Of a DNA stretch of 17,457 nt, positions 7,121 to 15,058 are shown piece after piece. Below the pieces are notes generated by a model. It ran no database searches, had not been told where the DNA came from, and saw nothing but the letters and a program-made list of their open reading frames with translations. Position numbers and translations under genes: made by a program. Every line of letters starts with the position of its first letter. Positions within the stretch are counted from its first letter, which is position 1. The stretch is taken from assembly GCA_041179245.1 (NCBI GenBank), contig JBEGTT010000180.1, forward strand, positions 1 through 17,457, written 5' to 3'. The DNA is from JBEGTT01 sp041179245 (GTDB taxonomy: Bacteria; Pseudomonadota; Gammaproteobacteria; Burkholderiales; Rhodocyclaceae).

Positions 7121-7954
7121 ATGATTGAGATAGATCTATTACTTCTGCTGAAAGCGGCCATTCTGGGGGTTGTGGAAGGGCTGACTGAATTTTTGCCGGT
7201 GTCTTCAACTGGGCATTTAATTCTCGCGGGGGCTTTGCTCGACTTCAACGATGAACGCGGAAAACTCTTCGAAATCGTGATTCAGGCGGGCGCTATTCTG
7301 GCCATTTGCTGGGAATACCGCCACAGGCTTGCTGATCGGCTGACTGGCGTCGTCCAAAAGAAACCAGCAGATATCCGCTTTTTTGTGAATCTTGCCGTTG
7401 CTTTCTTGCCATTGGCGATACTGGGTTTGCTATTCGGCAAGTACATCAAAGCCGCGCTGTTTAATCCGATTACGGTGGCAAGTACCTTTATCTTGGGTGG
7501 CTTAGTCATTCTGTGGGCTGAAAAACGTGAGCACAAGGTTCGTGTTTTTCAGGTCGAAGATATGTACATCAACGACGCGGTGAAGCTGGGGTTGGCGCAG
7601 GCATTGGCGTTGATTCCGGGCACCTCGCGCTCAGGCGCGACGATTATTGGAGGCTTGCTCTTTGGTTTATCCCGATCCGCCGCCACAGAGTTTTCCTTCT
7701 TCTTGGCGATCCCGACGCTAGGGCTGGCTAGTCTTTACCAACTGTACAAAGAGCGCCATTTGCTGGCTTGGGATGATTTGGGGATGTGGGTCGTTGGTTT
7801 CATCACCGCTTTTATCTCCGCATTTCTCTGCGTTCGCTGGCTCCTGCGTTATGTCTCAACCCACGACTTCACCTGGTTTGCGTGGTATCGCATCGCCTTT
7901 GGCGGGTTGATACTGCTGACTGCTCAGTTGGGGTGGGTGCAGTGGGCCGCCTAG
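7121..7954 (+). CDS. uppP: Undecaprenyl-diphosphate phosphatase UppP (BacA)
   Basis: UppP removes a phosphate from undecaprenyl diphosphate, regenerating the C55 lipid carrier used for peptidoglycan and O-antigen synthesis; excess enzyme gives bacitracin resistance. The 277 residues are normal for the family and form about eight membrane segments. Catalytic motif 1, EGLTEFLPVSSTGHL, is at 19-33 (E19, E23, S29, H32), and motif 2, PGTSRSGATIIGG, begins at 166 (R170). The gene starts 2 bases after the ccmI stop and is probably expressed with the ccm operon, which is an unusual partnership. It ends 7 bases from the stop of the convergent glycosyltransferase gene, with no terminator between them. 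Confidence 0.97.
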   Translation: MIEIDLLLLLKAAILGVVEGLTEFLPVSSTGHLILAGALLDFNDERGKLFEIVIQAGAILAICWEYRHRLADRLTGVVQKKPADIRFFVNLAVAFLPLAILGLLFGKYIKAALFNPITVASTFILGGLVILWAEKREHKVRVFQVEDMYINDAVKLGLAQALALIPGTSRSGATIIGGLLFGLSRSAATEFSFFLAIPTLGLASLYQLYKERHLLAWDDLGMWVVGFITAFISAFLCVRWLLRYVSTHDFTWFAWYRIAFGGLILLTAQLGWVQWAA

Positions 7955-7961
7955 TTTTTAG

Positions 7962-8987
7962 CTAAGTACCCAAGGCATTCCAGGCGTTAAGCACGTCCGA
8001 TACAGAAATATCATTTACATCTCGGCTTTCAGCTTGCAGCAACTGATACTTGGTGCCCCATGGAAACCAGCGTTCTGCATCCGAATTGCCAAATAAGCAC
8101 ACCATCGATAATCCCAGTGCGGCACCGATGTGCATCGCCCCCCCATCCGCACAAACCATTTTGTTGCAAAGACTTAACCCGGCAATTAACTCACCGAGCT
8201 GTTGGGTAGGAAACGGTAAAACGGGTAAGTCAGTCACTAAGGCAAGGAGTTGAGCTGCTTTGCTGTCATCGCCAGGGTGCAGTGGATTATTTTCGTCACC
8301 GGGTGACCAGAACACCATGAAGCGGCTACCGTCCGAGAGGTGGATTTGCTTCATCAACTCAGCAAACCGCTCAATTGGCCAACGCTGAGGAACCTTGCGG
8401 GCACTGATATGAATCGCCACGGTATTCACGCCAACTGTTTTGCCACCGATGGGGCCAAGGGCTATTTCTCCTCGTTTAACCAGTTCAGCATCTGGAACTA
8501 ATACCATCTTGGGTGGCGTGCCGGTAATACCTAGGGGCGAAAGCAAAACAAAGGTTCGCTCAACTTCGTGCCCATGGCCTAGTGGTTCAACAGGATTGGT
8601 GAGACCTTTTTTAAGACCCTCACTCTTAGATTGAAACCCAATGGTTTGAGCAGCAGCCAGCCAGCGTGCCAACCCCAGTTGTCGATCTATATTGCCGTCA
8701 CCCGCAAGTATTACGACGTCGTAAGCAACTTTGCGGAGGTTCCAAATCAGCCGAAGCCGGCGGAAATGTACGCCAAGTGCGGTTTCGTTATGATTCCTAT
8801 GCTTAGCCTTGGTATAAGCATAAACGTGGTTCAAATCAGGATTACCCGCCAGTACAGGCGCGTTGTAACTATTAACTAGCGCATCAATTCGCGCATCTGG
8901 ATACTGGGTTCGGAGTGCGTGAATTAACGGGGTGGTGCATAACAAATCGCCAATGTTGTCGCGGCGGATGATGAGGATTTTTAGCAT
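7962..8987 (-). CDS. GT9 (heptosyltransferase-like) glycosyltransferase
   Basis: This cytoplasmic or membrane-associated GT-B enzyme belongs to family GT9 (WaaC/WaaF/RfaQ type), which adds heptose or another sugar to the LPS inner core. The 341 residues show the N-terminal RRDNIGDLLCTTPLI, with D14 at the place of the catalytic acid of WaaC, then the HISARKVPQRWP segment (about 193-204) and the donor-site motif ADGGAMHIGAALGL (about 285-298), the equivalent of DTGxxHLAxAL. It is the last gene of the minus-strand cluster. Its ATG lies 7 bases inside the end of the upstream GT4 gene. A run of seven G (coding strand, 8138-8144) falls in the donor-site motif. The exact sugar cannot be told from sequence. 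Confidence 0.9.
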   Translation of the reverse strand: MLKILIIRRDNIGDLLCTTPLIHALRTQYPDARIDALVNSYNAPVLAGNPDLNHVYAYTKAKHRNHNETALGVHFRRLRLIWNLRKVAYDVVILAGDGNIDRQLGLARWLAAAQTIGFQSKSEGLKKGLTNPVEPLGHGHEVERTFVLLSPLGITGTPPKMVLVPDAELVKRGEIALGPIGGKTVGVNTVAIHISARKVPQRWPIERFAELMKQIHLSDGSRFMVFWSPGDENNPLHPGDDSKAAQLLALVTDLPVLPFPTQQLGELIAGLSLCNKMVCADGGAMHIGAALGLSMVCLFGNSDAERWFPWGTKYQLLQAESRDVNDISVSDVLNAWNALGT

Positions 8988-10126
8988 TGTTTTTTCAATA
9001 TACTAACTTGCAGAAGAATTGCTTTTGCTCTCGCTAACCAACTGTATTGATGAGCAAGTGCGTACAGCACATTACCTAATTGCTGTGTTTGCTCGTTGTT
9101 CATTGCTAGGGCTTTAATTTTCTGGGCTAGGTCAGCTGGATTTCCTTGCTCAAACCACATCGCATCCTGTTCCCCCAGTATTTCGCGAAAAACAGGAAGG
9201 TCGCTGGCAACGACAGCACACCCTTGGGCCATGTACTCAAATAGTTTTAAGGGTGAGGTAAATTCACTCACTGAGCCAGCGCGATTAGGCAGGATGGTGA
9301 TACAAGCTGTTGCCAATAAAGCTTGGGTTTCTGGGTGAGATCGGTGATCCAGATAGATGATTTGTGCTCCACCTTGTGGTGAGTTCGCCATTAAACGTGC
9401 AATACCCTCTGGGTCCCCACCAACTACGGTAATTCGATAATCCGTTGGTAAATATGCCGCAGCAGCAACAAGGTCATCAACCCCCTTCCATCCATACAAG
9501 CTGCCTGCGTACATGATGTGCTGCTGGGGATTTTTCCAATTTTTTTGGGGAATATCGGCAGGAATATCCGTTGCGCTGGGGATCACAGCAATAGGGCGCT
9601 TAAGGCCATAGCGTTCAGTTAAGCAATCAGCTAAGCGATGTGTGATGGCGATGACGGTATGAGCCTTATCTAGAACAAGCTGTTCTAGTTTGGAGAGGGC
9701 CGCCTGTTTGGAGGCAGGAGCCGTATCGGCGAATAATTCGTGAGCCTCATAGATAATAGGGATATTTACGTTAGCCGCCAGTAAGCGAGCGGCTAGTTTA
9801 ATGTGGCGAACGTATAAGGCATCCGGGCGGCTATTTGCTGTGCGTGAAGATAACCAGCGGAGGAGGCGCCAGGAAAACAAAGCCCCTGATTTAAGGGGGA
9901 GCTTGCTCAGCATTCCCGGTAAAGACCGAGATAACGGCACTAGAGTCAGATTTTCTGGGCATTTCTGATCATAGTATTTGAAGGGGTCTTGAGTAGACAC
10001 GGGAACATAGGCGAGCGAAACGGAGCAACCTGCATTACACAAGGCGCTGACGGTTTTAATTACCTGAACGGCACGCGCTTTTCCCGGAAGAGGGAGTGCT
10101 TCTGGAAATAGGTAGAGAATTCTCAA
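8981..10126 (-). CDS. GT4 family glycosyltransferase with TTG start
   Basis: This is a retaining GT-B glycosyltransferase, probably acting on a lipid-linked or LPS-core acceptor at the inner face of the membrane. The 381 residues begin MRILYLFPEALPLPGKAR, with AHELF near residue 132 and the donor-binding part in the C-terminal half: AGSLYGWKGVDDL (about 209-221) and the E-x7-E type motif SEFTSPLKLFEYMAQGCAVV. The start codon is TTG at 10124-10126. The in-frame codons upstream run to a TAA without any ATG, and the next internal methionine is about 70 residues on, so TTG is the only reasonable start; GGCGGG lies just before it. The substrate is unknown. The gene is 27 bases downstream of the acyltransferase and overlaps the following GT9 gene by 7 bases. 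Confidence 0.88.
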   Translation of the reverse strand: MRILYLFPEALPLPGKARAVQVIKTVSALCNAGCSVSLAYVPVSTQDPFKYYDQKCPENLTLVPLSRSLPGMLSKLPLKSGALFSWRLLRWLSSRTANSRPDALYVRHIKLAARLLAANVNIPIIYEAHELFADTAPASKQAALSKLEQLVLDKAHTVIAITHRLADCLTERYGLKRPIAVIPSATDIPADIPQKNWKNPQQHIMYAGSLYGWKGVDDLVAAAAYLPTDYRITVVGGDPEGIARLMANSPQGGAQIIYLDHRSHPETQALLATACITILPNRAGSVSEFTSPLKLFEYMAQGCAVVASDLPVFREILGEQDAMWFEQGNPADLAQKIKALAMNNEQTQQLGNVLYALAHQYSWLARAKAILLQVSILKKQC

Positions 10127-10153
10127 GGTTTGCCCGCCAAAATTTAAAATCTG

Positions 10154-12061
10154 TTAGAGACTATCGATTAACCCAAGCAGCCTTTGACCAAATCTCTGCA
10201 TTCCTAACTCGCTCCAATGGTCGCCATCCCTCCAGAAGACCCCTGAGCAATTAAATAGGTCGGTCTTAATGTCAAAGTTTATTATTTCAATAATTGAAAT
10301 GTATTTAAGGTTGTTTTTTTGGTGCAAGTTGTCGTTGATAAAGTTATCAAGATGCCGGAATGTTTTCTCGGTTTTTCCTGGGGAGTCTATTTCGATATGT
10401 TGACAATTTGTTGAGTATTTGTTTAAAGCGCTGACATTGAGGTGGGGTTCAATCCATGGTCCTAGCCATATAACTTTTGAGTGCTGAGAAAGCTCGGTTA
10501 GATAGTCGCTTACTTTCTGAATAAATATTTCATTTGGTAAATAGGTGGCAAGGTTTGATTGGCCAAAAATATCTCTTGAGCCATCTGCGCCAGTAGTGTC
10601 TTTGACTAAATAAAAACCCGCTTGATTGTAAATAACGGCATGGATTTTTCCATGCTTCTCCGACAGAAAATTCTTAAAGTCCCCATAGTGACACTCCTTG
10701 TTTTCTGTATTATGGGGTCTACACCCAGCCTGAGATAAGCCAAAAACAAATGGGTAATTTGAGTTGTAAGCAATCGCATTATATAAATCCATCGCATGCG
10801 AATCTCCGAGAATAACAATTGCCTTTCCGTATTTCTTTGCGCACAATTCAAAACGATCCGTGGTTTTAGGCGATAAGTGGCTACTGTGAAAGTGGCAGTT
10901 AGAATCAACCATCCTAGGAACATCATTTTGGACCGGCAATATGTTTCCGTTGTTTGATCGGAAACCACCGCTGTAATGTCCAATGAGTCCAAACGTAAAG
11001 AAAATTGCAGAGCAGAAACCAGCCGCCAAAAATATAGTTTTTCTAGAGATTAAGTTTTTTTCTCTAAACGGTTTCTCCACAAATCGCCAGCTAAACCACG
11101 CCAATGTAAGGGAAAGGGCCGTGAGAGCAAGAAACGACGCTTGGCTAGGCGCATTTAAACTGCCAATTCGCCAGAACGAAAATATGGGATAGTGAATTAA
11201 ATACGCACTATAACTAACGAGACCGATTCCAGAGAGTGCGCGATGAGCCAGTGTTCGCCCAATTACTGTTTCCTTGGTGCCAAATAAAATAATTAGGGCT
11301 GCGCCAATAGTGGGAGGGAGGGCATTTATTCCTGGGAATAATGAATTTTTATCCAGTAAGGTAACTGAAAGAATAATCAGTAGTGTTCCTAGAGCGCCTA
11401 AATAATCATTTCCTTTTGGATTTCCTTTCCACAAGATGTGGAGGGCGCATAAGCTGCCAACGGCTAACTCCCACCATCTAGATGGTAGAATAAAGAACGC
11501 GGCATCTGGTTTTGTAATGACGAGCCAGTGGGATAGCACAAAGCTGAGAATACAGGTTACAGCAATGGCGATAGTTGTTAATTTTTTACCCTTGTTTATA
11601 ACTAATCCGACGAATATTGGAAATAAAATATAATACTGTTCCTCAATAGCTAAGCTCCAGGTGTGAAGCAAAGGCTTAAACTCGGAAGCGGTATCAAAAT
11701 ATCCTCTTTCGCTTAGAAATAATTGGTTAGATAAAAATACTGCAACTGTACCCACACTCTCGGCAAAGTCCTGCAACTGTCGAGGTTGCATCATGGCCCA
11801 CGCGATAGGAATGCAAATGGCCATCATCAGAAAAAGTGCAGGAAATATTCTTCTGAATCTTCGCTCGTAAAATCCAGCTAATGAAAATTCATTTTTAATT
11901 TTTTCGTCAATAATGATGGTGGTTATTAAATAGCCGCTGATGACAAAAAATATATCCACGCCAACAAAACCACCGCCGAATCCTAGGATTCCAGCATGGA
12001 ACAAAATGACGGGCATTACGGCTAATGCCCGAAGCCCATCAATTTCCGCCCTATATTTCAT
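10154..12061 (-). CDS. OafA-type membrane O-acyltransferase with SGNH domain
   Basis: This is a two-domain acyltransferase that probably puts acetyl or a similar group on a surface glycan. The 635 residues start with the Acyl_transf_3 membrane domain (about 1-335, some ten helices). Visible motifs are RAEIDGLRALAV (4-15), FHAG with H22, GVDIFFVISGYLI (34-46) and LLHTWSLAIEEQYY (131-144). After one more helix (about 342-361) comes a periplasmic SGNH hydrolase-like domain: GDSH (419-422, nucleophile S421) and the C-terminal D612-x-x-H615 in RDGDHWSE. All catalytic motifs look intact. Base composition is strikingly A+T-rich (13 G/C in the 60 bases 10261-10320), which suggests separate acquisition. 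The ATG overlaps the stop of the upstream GT4 by 4 bases. The acyl donor and target sugar are unknown. Confidence 0.93.
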   Translation of the reverse strand: MKYRAEIDGLRALAVMPVILFHAGILGFGGGFVGVDIFFVISGYLITTIIIDEKIKNEFSLAGFYERRFRRIFPALFLMMAICIPIAWAMMQPRQLQDFAESVGTVAVFLSNQLFLSERGYFDTASEFKPLLHTWSLAIEEQYYILFPIFVGLVINKGKKLTTIAIAVTCILSFVLSHWLVITKPDAAFFILPSRWWELAVGSLCALHILWKGNPKGNDYLGALGTLLIILSVTLLDKNSLFPGINALPPTIGAALIILFGTKETVIGRTLAHRALSGIGLVSYSAYLIHYPIFSFWRIGSLNAPSQASFLALTALSLTLAWFSWRFVEKPFREKNLISRKTIFLAAGFCSAIFFTFGLIGHYSGGFRSNNGNILPVQNDVPRMVDSNCHFHSSHLSPKTTDRFELCAKKYGKAIVILGDSHAMDLYNAIAYNSNYPFVFGLSQAGCRPHNTENKECHYGDFKNFLSEKHGKIHAVIYNQAGFYLVKDTTGADGSRDIFGQSNLATYLPNEIFIQKVSDYLTELSQHSKVIWLGPWIEPHLNVSALNKYSTNCQHIEIDSPGKTEKTFRHLDNFINDNLHQKNNLKYISIIEIINFDIKTDLFNCSGVFWRDGDHWSELGMQRFGQRLLGLIDSL

Positions 12062-13188
12062 GCCGTATTGCTAATCTTTTTTAGCCCGTCTACTAAACGA
12101 CTGGCGACTTTTTCCCAAGTGAAATTGTCCTCAATACGTTTCCTCGCCGCGATACCCATGGCTTCTCTTGTTTTGGGGTCAGTGAACAATTGATTGATTG
12201 CTTGAGCGATAGCAGCAGTGTCTTCAGGTGGAATCAAGAGGCCGCAAGTATTCTCGTTTCCAACTGTCTCGGGGTTTCCACTAAATGCAGTCGCTATGAC
12301 AGGCAGACCACTCGCAAGAGCCTCTGCGATGCTGTTGCTAAAGCCTTCATCACTGATGCTGGCAAATACACCAATATCAGCGCTTGCCCACCAGCATGGA
12401 AGGTCGTCATGCGGCATGCTAGGCATGAATGTCACTTTTCCAGCAAGGTTCTCCTGTTGGGTTAGCTTTTTGAGTTTCTCCTCTTCAGGCCCGCTGCCTA
12501 TGATTACCAAATGAATTGGTTTTGATTGAATTAGGGGATTGTTGAGGGCTTTGATCGTATGGCTAATCCCCTTCCAACCCACTAGGCGCCCTGCATAGAT
12601 ACATAGCAGAGCATCATCGCCAAGTCCCAGTTTTTCACGAATATTGAGGCTTCGTTTATGGGGGCCAAATCGCACTAGATCAACGCCGTTATAGATGACC
12701 TTTGGAAAAACGCCGAAGCGTTCTTTGATTTGCCATGCGTTGAAATAGCTGTTGGCAAAAAAGGCCGATATTCGCTTTGCGAAATAACGGTCGCCGAGGA
12801 TAAAACTCGTACCACCACTCCTAAATGCAAATTTAGTCTTCGAGTTCGACGGCATGATTGAGGGCCAGAAAAAATCATATGGCTTAGTCACGATGACCCA
12901 ATCAAAACCAGCCTGAATCACTGCTGAACGTGCATTTCTAGCGAAGGTCCATCGTTCCCAAAAGCGCCTAAAACGATTGCCAAAATCAAGCGCTTTTTCT
13001 CGCGAGGTGTAGTCAAATGTTTGCACGGTTATCTCACGCCCCCCCAGGTCAGGCCTAATGTTCCCATGCCCGCCGATTATGGTTATCTCGTGCCCCATGT
13101 CATACAAAACCTTTGACAGGGACCAGATGGCTGTCTGAATGCCACCGTAGGACGACGTTACCGTGACATCAATGAAAGCAATTTTCAT
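12058..13188 (-). CDS. GT4 family glycosyltransferase
   Basis: This retaining GT-B glycosyltransferase of the large GT4 family probably adds one sugar to the growing LPS or polysaccharide chain. The 376 residues begin MKIAFIDVTVTSSYGGIQTA, with the glycine-rich acceptor-side loop YGGIQ. The C-terminal donor domain shows YAGRLVGWKGI (about 199-209), VIIGSGPEEEKL and the E-x7-E motif in DEGFSNSIAEALASGLPVIAT. Length and layout are normal. Seven G on the coding strand (13039-13045) encode part of DLGGRE. A 45-base gap separates it from the deacetylase upstream, and AGAGAA in that gap may serve as ribosome binding site. The stop overlaps the acyltransferase start (ATGA). Donor and acceptor are not identifiable. 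Confidence 0.9.
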   Translation of the reverse strand: MKIAFIDVTVTSSYGGIQTAIWSLSKVLYDMGHEITIIGGHGNIRPDLGGREITVQTFDYTSREKALDFGNRFRRFWERWTFARNARSAVIQAGFDWVIVTKPYDFFWPSIMPSNSKTKFAFRSGGTSFILGDRYFAKRISAFFANSYFNAWQIKERFGVFPKVIYNGVDLVRFGPHKRSLNIREKLGLGDDALLCIYAGRLVGWKGISHTIKALNNPLIQSKPIHLVIIGSGPEEEKLKKLTQQENLAGKVTFMPSMPHDDLPCWWASADIGVFASISDEGFSNSIAEALASGLPVIATAFSGNPETVGNENTCGLLIPPEDTAAIAQAINQLFTDPKTREAMGIAARKRIEDNFTWEKVASRLVDGLKKISNTA

Positions 13189-13233
13189 ATTTGCAGATTC
13201 TCTAGTTTTTCAAGCGGGCTATTGCAAACATAC

Positions 13234-14031
13234 TCAAAGCCCTTTTAGCCAGTTGTATATCTTGCCCAATTGAGGGCGGCTATAAATTTCAGATCTTTTA
13301 CTTAGCCACGCCCCACGTTTATCTCGGACAGCAAAACGGCCAATGTGGCTTGAATCGCCGTCAATGGTATTTACGCGAGCTTGCGTGGTGTAAAGATGAC
13401 TAAACCCCGCTGCTTTTGCAACCTCAATGTATTCAGCTTGGTAGTAACCCTGAGGCCAGCAAAGGTGCCGGCTAAGGCCACCCAATTTTGCGCGAAGTAT
13501 TAACTGGCAATTAGCAAGGTCTTCTGACAAGGCGTCGCAGCAGTTGGGGATGTTTATGCCTTGTTGATCCCAGCGCGTATGGGTATGGGTGTGAGCATGA
13601 AATTCAAAGGTTCCTGCTGCCTGCATGGCTTCGACTTCCGACCAGCGAACAATCACGCTATCCGAATCCCCGTCGCTAATACGACGTTTGCACTCGCGAT
13701 GATTTGGGGTTTCATGTATCCCTTGCCTTATCGGGCCATCCTTTACCCAGCTAGTAACAAGGAAGTTGACCGCTTTCATTCCGTATTCAGCAAGCACGGG
13801 GTGGGCGTGGACGAAATTGTCCAGATACCCATCATCAAAGGTGATGAGTAGGCTTTTCGGGGGGAGAGGATTGCCTGCGAAGAATGATTCAACCTCTTGT
13901 GTTCCGATGCTGCGCCATCCTTTTTTTGCCAAGTCTTCAATCTGAGCTTTAAAAACATCTGGTGACACAGTGACCAGCCCCGGATTGGGGCTGACATGGT
14001 GGTACATCAAAATAGGTAGGGCTGTTTGCAT
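13234..14031 (-). CDS. CE4 (NodB-type) polysaccharide deacetylase
   Basis: This is a metal-dependent carbohydrate esterase of family CE4, which removes N- or O-acetyl groups from amino sugars. From the ATG at 14029-14031 it has 265 residues. PILMYHHVS (6-14) is the usual start of the IcaB/PgaB-like branch. Motif 1 TFDDGY is at 64-69 (D66, D67), the metal-binding histidines are in HAHTHTHT (145-152; H147 and H151 fit H-x3-H), and CWPQGYY (191-197) takes the place of the usual RxPxG. There is no signal peptide or membrane anchor, so it probably acts in the cytoplasm on a precursor. A TTG at 14049 would add six residues but lies inside the upstream gene, so the ATG one base after that gene's TAA is preferred. 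The target is unknown. Confidence 0.88.
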   Translation of the reverse strand: MQTALPILMYHHVSPNPGLVTVSPDVFKAQIEDLAKKGWRSIGTQEVESFFAGNPLPPKSLLITFDDGYLDNFVHAHPVLAEYGMKAVNFLVTSWVKDGPIRQGIHETPNHRECKRRISDGDSDSVIVRWSEVEAMQAAGTFEFHAHTHTHTRWDQQGINIPNCCDALSEDLANCQLILRAKLGGLSRHLCWPQGYYQAEYIEVAKAAGFSHLYTTQARVNTIDGDSSHIGRFAVRDKRGAWLSKRSEIYSRPQLGKIYNWLKGL

Positions 14032-14032
14032 C

Positions 14033-15058
14033 TTAGACAGATTGTCCAAATTTTTGGTGCAGCAAATCTATTGAAAGTTGAAGTACCTGCTGCGCGGGAA
14101 TCGCCTCCATTCCCGAGGTGGCTTCAAGATTGCCTGTCTCTGGATGCTCAATGGCCCGGCATAGCGGGTTGTCAATGGGCATGAGGTTTCGGCCCCAGTA
14201 TTTGTGGTGATACATGGCAACCATTGGAATTCCCAGTGCGCCTGCAATATGCGTGGGGCCAGTATCAACGCCAACGTAAAGGTCGAGAAGACTCATCAAT
14301 GCGGCACTGTGTCGAAGATTCATTTCTCCGGCTGCAACGCTAATGGCAGCGGGGAAGAGTTCAGTAAATGGGGTGCTTTTTTGGGCTGCTAGTTGATCGC
14401 CCAAAATCAAGAAGTGGGCTTCTGGAGAAGCCCCAAGGATGCCTTGTATCAGGGCTAGAAAATGTTGTGTGGGCCAATCGCGATGGGATTTGGTCGGGAA
14501 GCTGTGAATTTGCAGGCCGATTAAAGGATGTCGATCAGCAATTTTTTTCTGTTGTAGCCACTGTGTTGCGATGGCTATTTCTGCTGTGGAAAAATTTAGG
14601 CCCAATCGTTTATTACGGGTTGCATCGTGCCCTAGAAAGGCGTCAACCAGCATCATCCGCTCTTCAACTGCTCGCTTGGACTTAAAGGGGGGAAGGGAAA
14701 CTTTGTGCAACGTTGGTGACTGAATGGGTGAGAAAACAGCTTCATCAAAACAGAAAACTTGTTTAGATGCTCTGATTGCGTAGTTGAGCAGCAAAGTATC
14801 TCGTCCATAGACGAAGGCTACGTCGTAGTCTTTTCCCGGCAGCCACCCTCGTAAAGCGAGACGTTGTTTAGTCGTCCCTGTTAGCTGGTCAATCGGCTCA
14901 AAGCGCTCAAGAATATCGGCCCGTTTAGGGTGGGCAAATACGGTTAAGTGAGCGTCGGGTAACGCTGTTTTGATGGCGCGCAGACAAGGGGTCAGGAGTA
15001 GGGTGTCACCAATTCGGGCGATTCCAATGACGAGTATGCGCAGCCCGGCGGTGGCCAT
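14033..15058 (-). CDS. GT9 (heptosyltransferase-like) glycosyltransferase
   Basis: This is the second GT9 enzyme of the cluster, likely to transfer heptose or a related sugar to an LPS core or glycan acceptor. The 341 residues begin MATAGLRILVIGIARIGDTLLLTP, cut here for length as the GT9 entry IGIARIGDTLLLTP (about 11-24) with the conserved aspartate D18. The C-terminal nucleotide-sugar site is VDTGPTHIAGALGIPMVAMY, close to the family DTGPxHLAxALG consensus and better conserved than in the GT9 at 7962-8987. Downstream of it is an NLMPIDNPLCRAIEHPETG tail. The ATG shares a base with the stop of the upstream GT4 (TAATG), and its stop lies one base before the deacetylase, so the three are probably co-translated. 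Confidence 0.9.
   Translation of the reverse strand: MATAGLRILVIGIARIGDTLLLTPCLRAIKTALPDAHLTVFAHPKRADILERFEPIDQLTGTTKQRLALRGWLPGKDYDVAFVYGRDTLLLNYAIRASKQVFCFDEAVFSPIQSPTLHKVSLPPFKSKRAVEERMMLVDAFLGHDATRNKRLGLNFSTAEIAIATQWLQQKKIADRHPLIGLQIHSFPTKSHRDWPTQHFLALIQGILGASPEAHFLILGDQLAAQKSTPFTELFPAAISVAAGEMNLRHSAALMSLLDLYVGVDTGPTHIAGALGIPMVAMYHHKYWGRNLMPIDNPLCRAIEHPETGNLEATSGMEAIPAQQVLQLSIDLLHQKFGQSV

Noticed and set aside
13189..13233. Possible terminator between the deacetylase and the GT4 gene
   Set aside because: The only pairing is a 5-bp GGGCT/AGCCC stem with a loop of about 20 bases and a short A run, too weak to call.
14032..14049. TTG start for the deacetylase
   Set aside because: It lies within the end of the upstream GT9 gene and has no ribosome binding site. 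The ATG at 14031, one base after that gene's stop, leads directly into the conserved start.
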